A DNA stretch of 64,000 nucleotides from Symbiodinium natans (taxonomy: Eukaryota > Sar > Dinophyceae > Suessiales > Symbiodiniaceae). The translations under genes and the position numbers were made by a program. Shown here one piece after another: positions 42,591 through 52,893 of the stretch. Below the pieces are notes generated by a model. That model was not told the origin of the DNA. It was given only the letters and a program-made list of their open reading frames with translations, and searched no databases. The stretch is taken from assembly GCA_905221605.1 (NCBI GenBank), contig CAJNDS010002313.1, positions 1,268,403 through 1,332,402 of the forward strand. Direction: 5' to 3'. The number at the start of each line of letters is the position of its first letter. The stretch's first letter is position 1.

Positions 42591-42716
42591 TAGGGTTTAG
42601 GGTTTAGGGTTTAGGGTTTAGGGTTTAGGGTTTAGGGTTTAGGGTTTAGGGTTTAGGGTTTAGGGTTTAGGGTTTAGGGTTTAGGGTTTAGGGTTTAGGG
42701 TTTAGGGTTTAGGGTT
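42591..42716. repeat. TTTAGGG array, 18 copies
   Basis: Perfect heptamers. Confidence 0.99.
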
Positions 42717-42813
42717 TTGTGCTCTTCTTGTATTGTATGAAGCCATGCCCCAAAGCCAGCCGCCACATTCAATGCCCTCCAAACCGCCCAAATCTGTTTA
42801 CTCCTCACAGCCC

Positions 42814-42957
42814 TTGTAGCCCACTAACCAAAGAATGGTAAGGGAAACCCTAAACCCTAAACCCTAAACCCTAAACCCTAAACCCTAAACCCTAAGGGAA
42901 CCTTGAGTCCTTGAGCCAAAAAAAGGGGAAAAGGGTACCACTGGGCTACCGAGCAGC
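42814..42957. mobile_element. Family E element with heptamer interior
   Basis: The left end TTGTAGCCCACTAACC and right end GGTACCACTGGGCTACCGAG are inverted. The interior from AAGGGAAACCC to AAGGGAACC is seven CCCTAAA copies. Confidence 0.7.
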
Positions 42958-43007
42958 CAGAAAACCCGATATCCCAAACCCTCAGAGGCTAAAGCGCTCA
43001 GGGCCTG

Positions 43008-43110
43008 CAGGGTTTAGGGTTTAGGGCTAGGATTTAGGGTTTAGGGTTTAGGGTTTAGGGTTTAGGGTTTAGGGTTTAGGGTTTAGGGTTTAGGGTTTAG
43101 GGTTTAGGCT
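43008..43110. repeat. TTTAGGG array
   Basis: About 13 copies. Confidence 0.97.
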
Positions 43111-43131
43111 CTTTGAACCCTCTATCCTTAC

Positions 43132-43290
43132 CAGAACTAAGACTATCGCCATACCGGCCTCGTTCAGGAGCATCCGGACCAAGTTTCCCACACCAGCTGC
43201 CATAGGCCCACGACCCAAGGCCTGTGCCCATTTTAGGGCTGCAGGCAGTGCGAATAAAAGGGGCCCATGTAGTTTATCCACATTTTCACA
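43132..43290 (-). CDS. Candidate exon, unknown protein
   Basis: The minus frame ends at a consensus donor TTCTG|GTAAGG at 43132. It contains KLHGPLLFALPAALKWAQAL and GNLVRMLLNEAGMAIVLVL, hydrophobic and helix-like. The acceptor is not clear (CCCTCCAG near 43305 is possible). Past the donor comes a heptamer array. No family recognised. Confidence 0.42.
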
Positions 43291-43339
43291 AGGATTACAA
43301 CTGGAGGGTTGTTTTTCAGCCTCCTGTACCTAAATCACC

Positions 43340-43398
43340 TTGAAGAAGCACACTTGGTCTGGCCCACTTTGAAGAGGCCACACTTGGTCTGGCCCTGG
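43340..43398. repeat. Tandem duplication, about 29 bp
   Basis: TTGAAGAAGCACACTTGGTC and TTGAAGAGGCCACACTTGGT start two adjacent copies, both ending CTGGCCC. Confidence 0.9.
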
Positions 43399-43925
43399 GA
43401 AGCTCAGCAACCACATCGATCGGGGCGCAAAACACAACGAAGTCGACGCTGGCCCTCATAGATCCATGATGTATCATCTACGTTTTGATTTTTGACGAAT
43501 CTCACTCCGGCGCCTGCCCTTTCCCTTTCGACGGCACAGCCTGCAGCAACCGCATGGGTCGGGTGCGAGAAAAGCAAGACGAAAGCCATCAACATCGTCT
43601 CAGAGGTTCTAAGAGATCAGGTTTTCCTATTTCCATTTTTTCAAGCATGTCGATCCGGCCGTCCGGTTTTTCAATTACGCTGCCCACGGAAAACCCACAT
43701 GGATCGGGGTGCAACGAAACAAAAGACAAATTCGACACTGGTTCTCAAAGATCCGTGATCTCTTCTCTACGCTTCTTGAAGAGTCTCCGTCCGGTCGCCC
43801 GCCTCTTCGAAAGCACAGCCCGCAGAAACTCAGCAAGCGAATTGGTCGGATGCAACGAAAACAAGACAAACTCGTCACTGGTTCTAAGCGCATCGAAACC
43901 TTAGCAAAACATATCTTTTCAACTC
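43399..43925. repeat. Four degenerate units of about 142 bp, possibly coding
   Basis: Related blocks ATCGATCGGGGCGCAAAACA, ATGGGTCGGGTGCGAGAAAA, ATGGATCGGGGTGCAACGAA and ATTGGTCGGATGCAACGAAA are spaced 139, 145 and 142 bp. Translated in the plus sense, three give a GC(N/E)E.K-like peptide, but successive units are not all in one frame. It could be a decayed repeat-protein exon or a minisatellite. No heptamers occur in this block. Confidence 0.6.
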
Positions 43926-44047
43926 CTCTTGGGTTTTGTATAGTGGAACCGAAAATGATTCCCAAGGGGGCCATTGAGGAACTCCTGGAATTATGGTTTA
44001 GAGAAGTGGCCCTTCAGGATCGGGGCGTTTGAAGGGGGGGGGCGGGG

Positions 44048-44284
44048 ACTAGACCCGGGAGTAACCTAGGAAGAAAAAAGGGCTCCCCTGTTTGGTGTTA
44101 AGGGGATTAATTATAAGGGAACCCCAACCCAAAAAAAAGGAAAAAGGGCCTAGTCCCGGTCTTTAGGGAACCCCAACCCTAAAAACAAGAAAAAAGGAAA
44201 AAGGGCCTACTCCCGGTTTTTTAGGAACCCCAACCCTAAAAACAAGAAAAAGAAAGGAAAAAGGGCCGACTCCCGGTTTTTTAG
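44048..44284. mobile_element. Family F element with triplicated right end
   Basis: The left end ACTAGACCCGGGAGTAACCT is followed by three tandem copies, about 57 bp each, of the right end (AACCCCAACCCTAAAAACAA ... AAAAAGGGCC ... TCCCGG) at about 44118, 44168 and 44225. Confidence 0.75.
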
Positions 44285-44399
44285 GGGAGGCTGAGGGGTT
44301 ACCTCCCTTTGAAAGACCCCGCCTTCGACCTCGAAACCCAAAGCCCACGGCTCCAAACCCAAACCCCAGAGTCGCAAATTCTAACACAGGGTTTCAAAA

Positions 44400-45440
44400 A
44401 ACTAGGGTTTAGGGTTTAGGGTTTAGGGTTTAGGGCAAAATTTTAAGCCCTCAATCCCAAAGCCGACCCCAGCCCTGAACCTCAACCTTAAAGCCCAATC
44501 CACAGCCTAAACCTCAGGATTATGAGCCATTGTAAAAAGGGGGGTCCTAGTCGGCTTTTTGTGAAAGAAAGACCAGGCCCTTTCTGGTCAGTGTGATTCC
44601 CCACGTTCTCCTTGAGCCCTCCAACTCTGCCTGGCGACATAAAAACCCGCACGGGGGGGGGGTGTTCCGAAACTAGGGGTACCTGACTGGGGGTCCTTAT
44701 TATAAGGGGGTCCTACAGCTTAGGAATCTGTAGCCAAATCCCTAAACCCCAAACCCTAAACCCTACACGCGCGGGGGGGGGGGGGTCCCATTTTCGTTTG
44801 CTACCACATCAAAGGGCTTAAACAAAAAAAAACGGGTTCCTTCTCAGATGGACTGTTCTCGAACTGCGCAACCCCCACCAAAAGCCAACTCGACCCTAAC
44901 ACGTCGAATCCTAAACCCACCCTCCACCCCCGCCTCCCCCCCTATGCCAAAAAAAACGTATCTGTATGTATATGTATACATAACAATAAAAAAATTGAAA
45001 CGAAGAGTTATAGTAGTAATAATAACAGTACTAATAATCACAACAACGTACAACGAATAACATATAAGTCAATGCAGATAACGACAACAATACTCTAATG
45101 AAACAGCAAAAAACAAACCACACCTTAAGGACTCAACCCCGAACCCGAAACCCTGTAGTCCCTATAAACCCTATCAACCCCTAAATAAGCCCTATGAACC
45201 CAAAAACTCCATAAACCCCTCGAGGCCCCTCTTGATGGCCTCCAGGGCGTAGCTGATGTCTCGAACTGTGAGCTCCATCTCGGACGGTGAGGCTATGTTT
45301 TTTTGTTGGTTGGGGGGGGGAAACCCGAGCTCCCTAAAAACTAAACCCTAAACCCTAAATTCCGAACACTGACATGCTAGCCACTCCATACGCGTAGAAA
45401 ACCGTGAGCTTCAGAATCGTAGCAGCAGTAACGAAGCCAA
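44400..45440. other. Unique sequence, AT-rich block, poly-G tracts
   Basis: TTTAGGG x4 at 44403-44433, a family O fragment at 44668-44715, G13 at 44773-44785, and an AT-rich microsatellite-like block at 44955-45065. Both-strand frames over 44844-45060 are low complexity. Confidence 0.45.
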
Positions 45441-45449
45441 AGCTCTCTT

Positions 45450-45634
45450 ACTAGACCCAAGAGTAACCTAGGAAAAAAGGGTGCCCTATCATTGTTGAAT
45501 TACTTGTCGACAGGTGGCGGCCTTACACGCGCAGTGCAGCAAAAACACACAGTGCCCTTTTTGGTAGAAAGGGGGGCTTCTGAGGGACCCGAAACCCTAG
45601 AAAATGGGAAATAAGGTCCTACCCTGGTCCTAGA
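45450..45634. mobile_element. Family F element with a 60-bp insert
   Basis: The family F left and right parts are separated after GGGTGCCCT by about 60 bp ending CAGTGCCCT. The repeated TGCCCT on both sides of the insert resembles a 6-bp target duplication. Confidence 0.55.
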
Positions 45635-45904
45635 TGCCCAAAGCCTAATGCCCACAAGCCCCTAAGCTTACTTGGAACCATGAACCCGATTCGGGTTCCA
45701 GGCTTAAGGCAGGTCTACTCTTGAAGGGCCATACCTAAACCCTATACTTCAGGGTAAACCCTGAGCCCCTAAAACCCTAAAATCCTAAAACCCTAAACCC
45801 CTAAACCTCTAAAACCCTATAACCCTAAAACCCTAAACACCTAAAACCCCAAACGCCCCAAACCCGAATTAAACAGTAGGGGTGTTCCGCTGCCACATCA
45901 GGTT

Positions 45905-46165
45905 TAGGGCTTAGGGCTTAGGGCTTAGGGCTTAGGGCTTAGGGTTTAGGGTTTAGGGTTTAGGGTTTAGGGCTTAGGGTTTAGGATTTAGGGTTTAGGG
46001 TTTAGGGTTTAGGGTTGAAAGAGTCGTCATCAAAAGAGCTCCTCTGCTTCCACTGGCTGCCCCCGCGAACTCCGCTCGGCACTTCTCAACCAATTTTAGG
46101 GTTTAGGGTTTAAGGGTTTAGGGCTTAGGGCTTAGGGTTTAGGGTTTAGGGTTTAGGGTTTAATT
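45905..46165. repeat. GGGCTTA and TTTAGGG arrays
   Basis: Five GGGCTTA units (45907-45941) then TTTAGGG to 46015; a second array 46095-46160 abuts a family E right end at 46165-46222. The 75-bp island between is open on both strands. Confidence 0.95.
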
Positions 46166-46370
46166 TTTCAAGGGAACCTTGAACCAAAAAACGTGAAAAG
46201 GGTACCTCTGGGCTACGAAGACCAGGCTTGGGAGTTCTTGAGGCTTTGGGGCCTTAAGACGTCTCAGGGCTGCATCGCGGAGCATTCCTTCGGGCATGCG
46301 ACTTGCTACTCCTCAACGCTGCGACTAGGTGGTAGAAACCCTAAACCCTAAACCCTAAACCCTAAACCCT

Positions 46371-46497
46371 AGAAAGCAGCCCTTCTCTTCTGGGCCCGAC
46401 TCGAAACAAAAAGTCTTTGAGTCCAGGGGCTGCTCGTGTCTGGAGGTCTTTCACGGCGGCCTCGCGCATCGTCGCGAAGAGTCCTGGAGCTTACGGG
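46371..46497 (-). CDS. Candidate exon, unknown protein (strand uncertain)
   Basis: The minus frame contains LFATMREAAVKDLQTRAAPG and LKDFLFRVGPRREGLLS, ending at a heptamer donor AGG|GTTTAG. A plus frame over the same DNA (SKQKVFESRGCSCLEVFHGG) is equally open. Confidence 0.3.
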
Positions 46498-46596
46498 GCA
46501 TGAGAGTTGAGGGTTCAGAGTGTCAGTCTAAGGGTTTGGGGTTTAGGGTTTTGGGTTTAGGGTTTAGGGTTTAGGATTTCGGGTTTCGGGTAGTAG

Positions 46597-47111
46597 CATG
46601 GGCCCTTAATATGGTCGTCCTGCACAGGGACCCTGTGCTGAAATCGACCGATTTCCTGGCCCAGTGTGCCGACCGGAACAAGCCCTCTGAGAGCGAAACC
46701 TTGGACCCTTGTTTAGGGTTTAGGGTTTAGGGTTTAGAGTTGAGGGTTTAGGGTTTAGGGTTTAGGGTTTTTTCTTTTTCCCGTCCGTCTTTGATGACCT
46801 CGAACTGTCTACTTTCAATCCCTGACCCTAAACCCTAAACCCAAAGACCCCTGAACCGTTGAACCCCTGAACTCAAGAAGCTGGGGGTTGTGAAGCGGAC
46901 ACCATGCCAGAACTTTTGACCTCCATTGCGGCATACCCTCGCAGACAAGACGCCGCTGTAGAGGAAACAATGGCGCGGGGACTTTTGGGTAAAGGGTATG
47001 CAGGGTTTGGGTTTAAGGCTTAGGGTTTTGGGTTTAGGGTTTAAAGGCGTATAGGGCCTACATCGCTTTGAGTTTACCGTTGCAGGGTTCCTGCGTGTCC
47101 CGGCAAGCTAG
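46597..47111 (+). CDS. Three-exon gene model, C-terminal end, unknown protein
   Basis: Exon 46597-46710 contains VVLHRDPVLKSTDFLAQCAD and ends CTT|GTTTAG in phase 1. Exon 46881-46988 contains MPELLTSIAAYPRRQDAAVE and ETMARGLL, ending TTGG|GTAAAG in phase 1. Exon 47086-47111 starts after TTTACCGTTGCAG and completes ...GFLRVPAS then TAG. Intron 2 (97 bp) has canonical GT..AG ends and a body mostly of TTTAGGG-like units. The first junction's acceptor (AAG at 46880) is weaker. The product is unrecognised. Confidence 0.45.
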
Positions 47112-47570
47112 GTTCTGTACTTCTTGACTAGGGTATATATGTGTACCTTGAAAGATCGATATCATAAGAATCCCAAACCAAAAAACCCCAAATCCCTAAA
47201 CCCTAAACCGCCATGAAATTGAGGGTTCAGGATTTTAGGGGTGTAGGGTCCAGGGTTTAGGCGGGTTTAGGGTTTAAGGGTTTGGGGTTTAAGGGCTAAA
47301 GGTTTACGGCTTGGGGTTTGCAGTTTTGTGGCTGCTTGTTGAACGTGAACCTTAGGAACCCAAAACCTGTTTCTTAGTGGGTTGCCTGAAATGTGCTGAA
47401 GGGGGCGTTGCTTAACCACAACCTACAAATTACGCAAATGTAGGTTGCGGGCCCCGATCTGTGGGCAGGCGCTGGCGTTCACGGCACAGGCCCGACATCA
47501 CACGATAAGCTTAAAAGCGAGCATGCGGCAGACCAAGGGAGCCCAGTACATCTCATCAGAGGTTCCCCTT
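47112..47570. other. Degenerate heptamers and unique sequence
   Basis: TTTAGGG-like units 47220-47335; otherwise unique. No gene. Confidence 0.45.
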
Positions 47571-47697
47571 CTACCCCCCCCCTTCTAGGTTCCCCCATAA
47601 TTAAGGCTATTTAGGGCTAATTAAGCCTAATTAAGGTTATTTAAGGGTGGAACCTAGGGGGGGGGGGGGGAGTATAGAGGGGGGTAGTAGGGGAACC
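47571..47697. mobile_element. TIR element, family L, copy 2
   Basis: GGTTCCCCTTCTACCCCCCC / GGGGGGTAGTAGGGGAACC ends. The inner TTCTAGGTTCCCCCATAATT is also inverted against GGTGGAACCTAGG; G13 lies near the right arm. Confidence 0.85.
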
Positions 47698-47741
47698 GAT
47701 AATCTCAAGGCTTAAGGTCGTAGACTTGAAAACTATAGCCA

Positions 47742-47838
47742 GCCCCAAAGTGATTTAGGAATGAAACGCGTGCCCTTTGGGTTAAAGGAACCTAAAGCCT
47801 GAAAAGGGGGAAATTCAGGCCTGCTCTGGGTCCTAGAT
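47742..47838. mobile_element. Family F element, diverged copy
   Basis: GGAACCTAAAGCCTGAAAAG and CTGCTCTGGGTCCTAG match the family core. Confidence 0.5.
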
Positions 47839-47959
47839 GGAGACCGCCTCGTTCTGAATGGAGGTCCATTCCTCATGGAATAGTATTGGGCTCTCTGGGT
47901 ATCCCGACGCCTCCGTCGACGGCCTAAGATGACTCCGTCCAGGAAACATGAATGACGTG

Positions 47960-48635
47960 CACGGACTGATATCTGTGAATCCTAAACCCTAAACCCTAAA
48001 CTTATAAACTATAAACCCTAAACTTATAAACCCTAAACTCTAAACCCTAATCCCTAAATATCCCCCAAAGATGATTGCTTCAGGAGAGAGGGTCGCACTG
48101 CAAGAGATGCCCGAGGGAATCAGCGGAGCGGCCGGTGAAACAGTCTCATCCTTGTTAGGATGCAAAGTCCGTTCACTCGCATGTAGAGAAAGTAATGATT
48201 GCTAAACCCTAAACCCTAAACTTTAAACCCTAAACCCTAAACCCAATATACGGGGAAATGCAAAATGTCCCAAGAGCCTACCTTGTCGACATGCCTTGGT
48301 GGGTGCCGCCGCATTGGCTCTGCATCAAAACAAGCGTAGGTTGGAAAACATGTGGGAATTTCCCAAAGGAGGAGAGACCCTTCATCTACTCCCAAAAAGT
48401 GTACAATCCTGATTACAGGATCCCCCAACAGCATTGGAGACCCTTCCATATACTCCCGACATAGTAGAGTCCTCACGGGAGCCCATCCCCCACAAGAAGG
48501 GTACCCCGCTTTGGGAGATCGCCATGTCAGTTCAAGCTTGGGGCCTCCACCCCCCCTTCAGGGCCAGTGTGAGTCTGTGAGTGCACCATAATTACCCGAA
48601 ACCTTGACCCTCGCGCCTGAATAAAAGAGTTGGCA
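47960..48635. other. Heptamer remnants and an island with open frames
   Basis: Degenerate CCCTAAA at 47980-48055 and 48200-48245. The island 48245-48600 has open frames on both strands but contains a repeat G right half (48243-48293) and a near-duplicated GAGACCCTTC..TACTCCC block (48374, 48438). Not called as a gene. Confidence 0.4.
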
Positions 48636-48639
48636 TCCC

Positions 48640-49620
48640 TACCCCTAAACCCTAAACCCTAAACCCTAAACCCTAAGCCCTAAACCCTAAACCCTAAACC
48701 CTAAACCCTAAACCCTAAACCTACCGCAACGGCGAAGGCCCCATGCAGGAACCCAGGCAGCGCGAGTCATGGCGTCACTCGCCATGGCTGAAGCGGGGAC
48801 TCGCGGCCTGCAGCGAGGCGTCCTAGATTTCTAGGGTTTAGGGTTTAGGGTTTAGGGTTTAGGGTTTAGGGGTTAGGAAAAGGGTTTCGGATTTTAAGGT
48901 CACCACTAAGCTGAGTAAGCGAAGAGGTGGGGCGGGCACTGGGCGGGCCCTGTCGCAGTGGACTTATCAGAGGAGCCTACACGAAACAGGGAAACCCTAA
49001 ACCCTAAACCCTAAACCCTAAACCCTAATCCCTAAACCCAGGGAGGGAAAGTCTTTACAGTGACAGACTTTCTCATGGGCATCAAGTGGAGCCACTCAGG
49101 GGTTTAGGGTTTAGGGTTTAGGGTTTAGGGTTTAGGGTTTAGGGTTTAGGGTTTAAGGTTTAGGGTTTAGGGTTTAGGGTTTAAGGTTTAGGTTCCGAAA
49201 CCCCAAACCCTAAACCCATACCTATACTATGCATGTTGGGCTTTCTGGGACAACTCTCCCCAACCTGAAGGCCCCACATCCGAAACAAACAGTCAGAACC
49301 CTATAAGCCCTGACCCTCATAAAGGCCCCCCCCCAGGGTCACAAGTCCTACACCCTAGCCCCGAACAAAACGATCCGATGCAGTTGAGTGCCTCTTCGTA
49401 GTCTGTAGTTTGCATGTACCCTAAGCCCTAAACCCTAAACCCTAAACCCTACGCCCTAAACCCTAAACCCTAAACCCTAAACCCTAAACCCTAAACCCTA
49501 AACCCTAAACCCTAAACGCCCGCCATGGGAGAGGGTGCGTCCGGTGACATAATCTCAAGGCCCGTTTCCAGGACAATGCAAACACGGAATCGGCAGCCTA
49601 AACCCTAAACCCTACACCTT
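48640..49620. repeat. Alternating heptamer arrays
   Basis: CCCTAAA 48642-48722, TTTAGGG 48836-48870, CCCTAAA 48990-49040, TTTAGGG 49100-49190, CCCTAAA 49428-49517. The islands between are 70-240 bp. Confidence 0.97.
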
Positions 49621-49739
49621 CAAGCCGCTGGTGCTTGCCAACCTCCAGAGAGGGAGCTTACGCGGCGAAGAGCCCCCGATGCCAGATCCAAAAGACCAGG
49701 CTCAACCCGAGAGCCTGAGGTTTACAGGGCTTAGGGGTT

Positions 49740-49935
49740 TCGAGATTTGGGGTTTAGGGCTAGGGTTTATATAGGGTTTAGGGCTAGGGTCCAGGGTTTA
49801 GGGGTTTGGGTTTTAGGGTTTAGAGTTGAAGAATTTAGGGTTTAGGGCTTCGGGGTTTAGGGTTTAGGGCTTTGGGGTTTAGGGTTTAGGGGTTTAGAGT
49901 TGAAGAATTTAGGAGTTCAGGGCTTGGGGGTTTAG
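49740..49935. repeat. Degenerate TTTAGGG
   Basis: Units with GAATTTA and GGGCTTC variants; an AGTTGAAGAATTTAGG block occurs twice (49825 and 49898). Confidence 0.85.
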
Positions 49936-49938
49936 TTT

Positions 49939-50040
49939 GGGATGTTCCCCCTTATACTAACAGCCCCTATAGGGATTAAAAGGGGGGGGGGGGGTACTAT
50001 AATCCCTATTCAGGACTGTTAGCATAAGGGGGAACATCCC
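49939..50040. mobile_element. TIR element, family A, copy 4
   Basis: GGGATGTTCCCCCTTATACT / CATAAGGGGGAACATCCC. A G14 run sits mid-element at 49981-49994. Confidence 0.9.
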
Positions 50041-50284
50041 AAGGTTTAGAGCTTCGGGGTTTAGGGATTTGGGTTTAGGGTTTAGGGCTGGAGAATTTAG
50101 GGGTTTAGGGTTTAGGAGTTTGCGGGTTTTGGGGTTTAGGAATTTAGGGTTTACGCGTTTTGAATTTAAGGGTTTAGGGGTTTAGGCTTTCGGATTGATA
50201 AGGGGGAATCCCATCTCTCAGCCCTAAACCCCAAAAACCTCAACTAGGGAAGTAGGCACCTTGCATAAAACAAAAAACAATACT

Positions 50285-50400
50285 TGCGTATACCCCGATG
50301 AGAAGATAGTATATATGCACGCATGCATGTGTACATACATACATACATACATGCATGGTAGCCTATATGTATATATACATTGAAAGGACGAGTAGGGTAG
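50285..50400. repeat. CATA microsatellite
   Basis: ATACATACATACATACATGC and related units. Confidence 0.85.
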
Positions 50401-50529
50401 CTGAATCAAGAATTCCCTACTAACACCAGGAACAAAAAGCTACGCGTTCATCCACTGAAGATATTAAGATACGGTTTAGGGTCTAAACAGGTTGAAAACA
50501 GGGTCAGGGTCTTTGGTGGGTTACTAAGT

Positions 50530-50805
50530 TAACCCAAAACCCTAAACCCTAAACCCTAAACCCTAAACCCTAAACCCTAAACCCTAAACCTTTTCCAACA
50601 TCCAGAAAACAGATCCTGCTACCAGGACCTGACTAGTGTTGGGGCTGAGGTCACCAAAAAAACCCCTCAACAATCTAAACCCTAAGCCCTAAAACCCATT
50701 TAGGGTTTAGGGTTTAGGGTTTAGGGTTTAGGGTTTACGGTTTAGGGTTTAGGGTTTAGGGTTCAGGGTTTAGCGTTTAGGGTTTAGGGTTTAGGGCCCT
50801 AAACC
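50530..50805. repeat. Opposed heptamer arrays
   Basis: CCCTAAA 50536-50590 and TTTAGGG 50697-50800. Confidence 0.97.
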
Positions 50806-50828
50806 CCCCTTTGACCACAGACAACCCC

Positions 50829-51057
50829 CTGGTTCTTAGTAGGGAATGAGAGAGTCAGGTACCTTACATCCCCTAAACTATACCCCTTAAGGCACTGCAT
50901 AGTCTTACTGGCCGAAAACCCAAGCAAATAAAAGTTGAAACTTTCAGAATAAACTACCTTATAAGAAGCCCAAAAGTTGAAAAGTTGGGTTTTGAGCCAG
51001 TAAGTAGTCTATGCAGGGTACCTCATCTCCCCTTCCTTCTCCCTGCCAAAGAACCAG
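50829..51057. mobile_element. Family H element with nested element I
   Basis: Outer ends CTGGTTCTTAGTAGGGAATG and CTGCCAAAGAACCAG are family H. At 50895-51016 is a separate 122-bp inverted repeat: CTGCATAGTCTTACTGG and AAAACCCAA at the left, TTGGGTTTT and CCAGTAAGTAGTCTATGCAG at the right. Confidence 0.8.
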
Positions 51058-51117
51058 TATGGACAATGCAGACAGGAGGCATTCTGGGCCTTCATGGCTT
51101 TCTTCTTTTCCTGGCAG

Positions 51118-51330
51118 TTTAGGGTTTAGGGTTTAGGGTTTAGGGTTTAGGGTTTAGGGTTTAGGGTTTAGGGTTTAGGGCCCACTCCGAGCCCTAGTCT
51201 AGGGAGCGAAAAATGCGAAGCCCCACACGGCTCAGTCCGAAGTAGGGCGTGTGTTGCGAGATCCCTAAACCCTAAACCCTAACCCCTAAACCCTAAACCC
51301 TAAACCCTAAACCCTAAACCCTAAACCCCT
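51118..51330. repeat. Opposed heptamer arrays
   Basis: TTTAGGG x9 (51118-51181) and CCCTAAA x9 (51263-51328). Confidence 0.97.
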
Positions 51331-51440
51331 CACGAAGATGATTCAGGAGCCCTCTAGAAAAAAACTCACCAATAACAGCACCTGCCCCACGTGGATATTT
51401 GGGGGGTTTCCAAAAACAAAAATACCCTTTTGAGGGTTCC

Positions 51441-51567
51441 TATACTAGGGATTTTCCTACTTTGGGGTATATTTGCATGGGTACCCTATTTGGGGGAACA
51501 CCCTATAATAGGGATTGGACTAGTTTGGGTGGTATATGAAGGGTAACCCTATTTGGGGGGAAGACCC
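51441..51567. repeat. Tandem 63-bp duplication
   Basis: Two adjacent diverged copies run TATACTAGGGATTTTCC... and TATAATAGGGATTGGAC..., each ending GGGGGAA.ACCC. The left flank (GGTTTCCAAAAACAAAAATA) recurs near 5488. Confidence 0.75.
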
Positions 51568-51689
51568 ATATTGACGTGGGAGTTTGCGAAGCTGTGGCTT
51601 TTTTTCGACCGAGGCAGCGAACTTTCAAGACAGACTTTTGCATGGGAGTTTAGCAAAAGACCTGTTCCCGAGCTTGCCCTACATCTCCC

Positions 51690-52415
51690 CAGGGTTTAGG
51701 GTTTAGGGCTTAGGGTTTAGGGTTTAGGGTTTAGGGTTTAGGGTTTAGGGGTAGTCCCGGGAGTGACCTAGGAAGAAAAAGGGTGCCCTGCTTTGTTTAG
51801 GGGGTTACGACGGAACCTAAGCCCTAAAACGCGGTTAGGGTTCTAAGCCTATTTCGGGGTGCGGGGGGTCAAGCCTACCACCTACAAGATTACACCACGC
51901 CCTAAAGTCATAAAGCCATAAAGCCCCAAACCCTTTCAAGCCTGGACCAAAGCCCCAATAGCTACCCTGAGCCCTTAAAGCCATGAGCACCTCCTTAGAC
52001 CCTGAACCCCAAAACCCAAAACCCTAAACTCTTACAGGCACTGTAAAACTCGAGCCTGCTGAAGTCTTGAAGATTAGGGTTCCGGGCTTGGGATTTGGGA
52101 GTTGGGGCTTCGGGCTTCGTCTTTAGGGTTTGGCGGTTAGGGATGTTTAGGGTTGAGGGTTTAGGGTTTAAGTAGGGTTTAGGTTCAGGCGTTAGGGTTT
52201 GGCGGCGAGGGAATGTGGGTTTCATTCCCTACTAAGAACCAGGGAAATTTGGGTGCAAGGGTCAAAAGGGCAGTAGCAACATGCATGGCTCCGCGCTTTT
52301 GACTCGTCCGCACATGCAGCGCTCTGGTGGCTCTCAAGTTGCAAACCTACACCCTAAACCCTGAACCCTTTAAATCCTCTAAATAGACAATTCTGGAGGA
52401 AGGTTTAGGATTTAC
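51690..52415. other. Heptamers, family F fragment, degenerate spacer
   Basis: TTTAGGG 51690-51750 directly abuts a family F left end (51752-51842). A family H end fragment lies at 52214-52243. No gene. Confidence 0.5.
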
Positions 52416-52559
52416 ATAGGGCTGAATATACGATTCTGGAGCTGGAAGTAGCCAAAACCTTCGAGAAAGCTTTCTGGGCCTGAGAGTAGTCTCTGCTACA
52501 GCGCTACCCCCAAGGGAAACAAACCTGTCTTCGAGCCATTCAAGGTCAATCTCTTTCAA
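52416..52559 (-). CDS. Candidate exon, unknown protein
   Basis: The acceptor GGTGAAAGCAG is followed by 48 codons in phase 0, ending TAT|GTAAAT in phase 0. It contains LKEIDLEWLEDRFVSLGG, AVAETTLRPRKLSRRFWLLP and APESYIQPY. The mix of charged and aromatic residues and the clean boundaries make this one of the better exon calls. No family recognised. Confidence 0.48.
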
Positions 52560-52786
52560 CTGCTTTCACCTTTCAGTGAGAACTCTGCGATGCATAAGGT
52601 TCTTGATTTAGGGTTTAGGGTTTCAGGGCTGGTGGAGGGGAGTTTGTGGGGTATGGGCTTCATGGGGTTAGGGATGCCTTGCTGGAAGGTATCGGGACTC
52701 GGTGACGACAGGCCATGGCCGGAAAGGTCGGTAAGTGCCCAGCCGCCACACATCTTTTCAGAAGCAGGTCATTCCTTGGTAGCCCA

Positions 52787-52893
52787 GAAACCATACTACG
52801 CTAAGGGTACCATTTTTTGGGGTTGGTTACTTGATAAGGGAACCTTGAACCCCGACAAAAGGGACAAGGGTACTACCGAGCCACCAAGATTCT
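52787..52893. mobile_element. TIR element, family E
   Basis: CCTTGGTAGCCCAG at the left and CCGAGCCACCAAG at the right; AAGGGAACCTTGAACC core. Confidence 0.7.

Noticed and set aside
42911-42925. Reverse complement of the 3' part of the dinoflagellate spliced leader (CTTGAGCCAAAA)
   Set aside because: It lies in a family E element whose other copies read CTTGAACCAAAA; the match stops after 12 bases, so chance.
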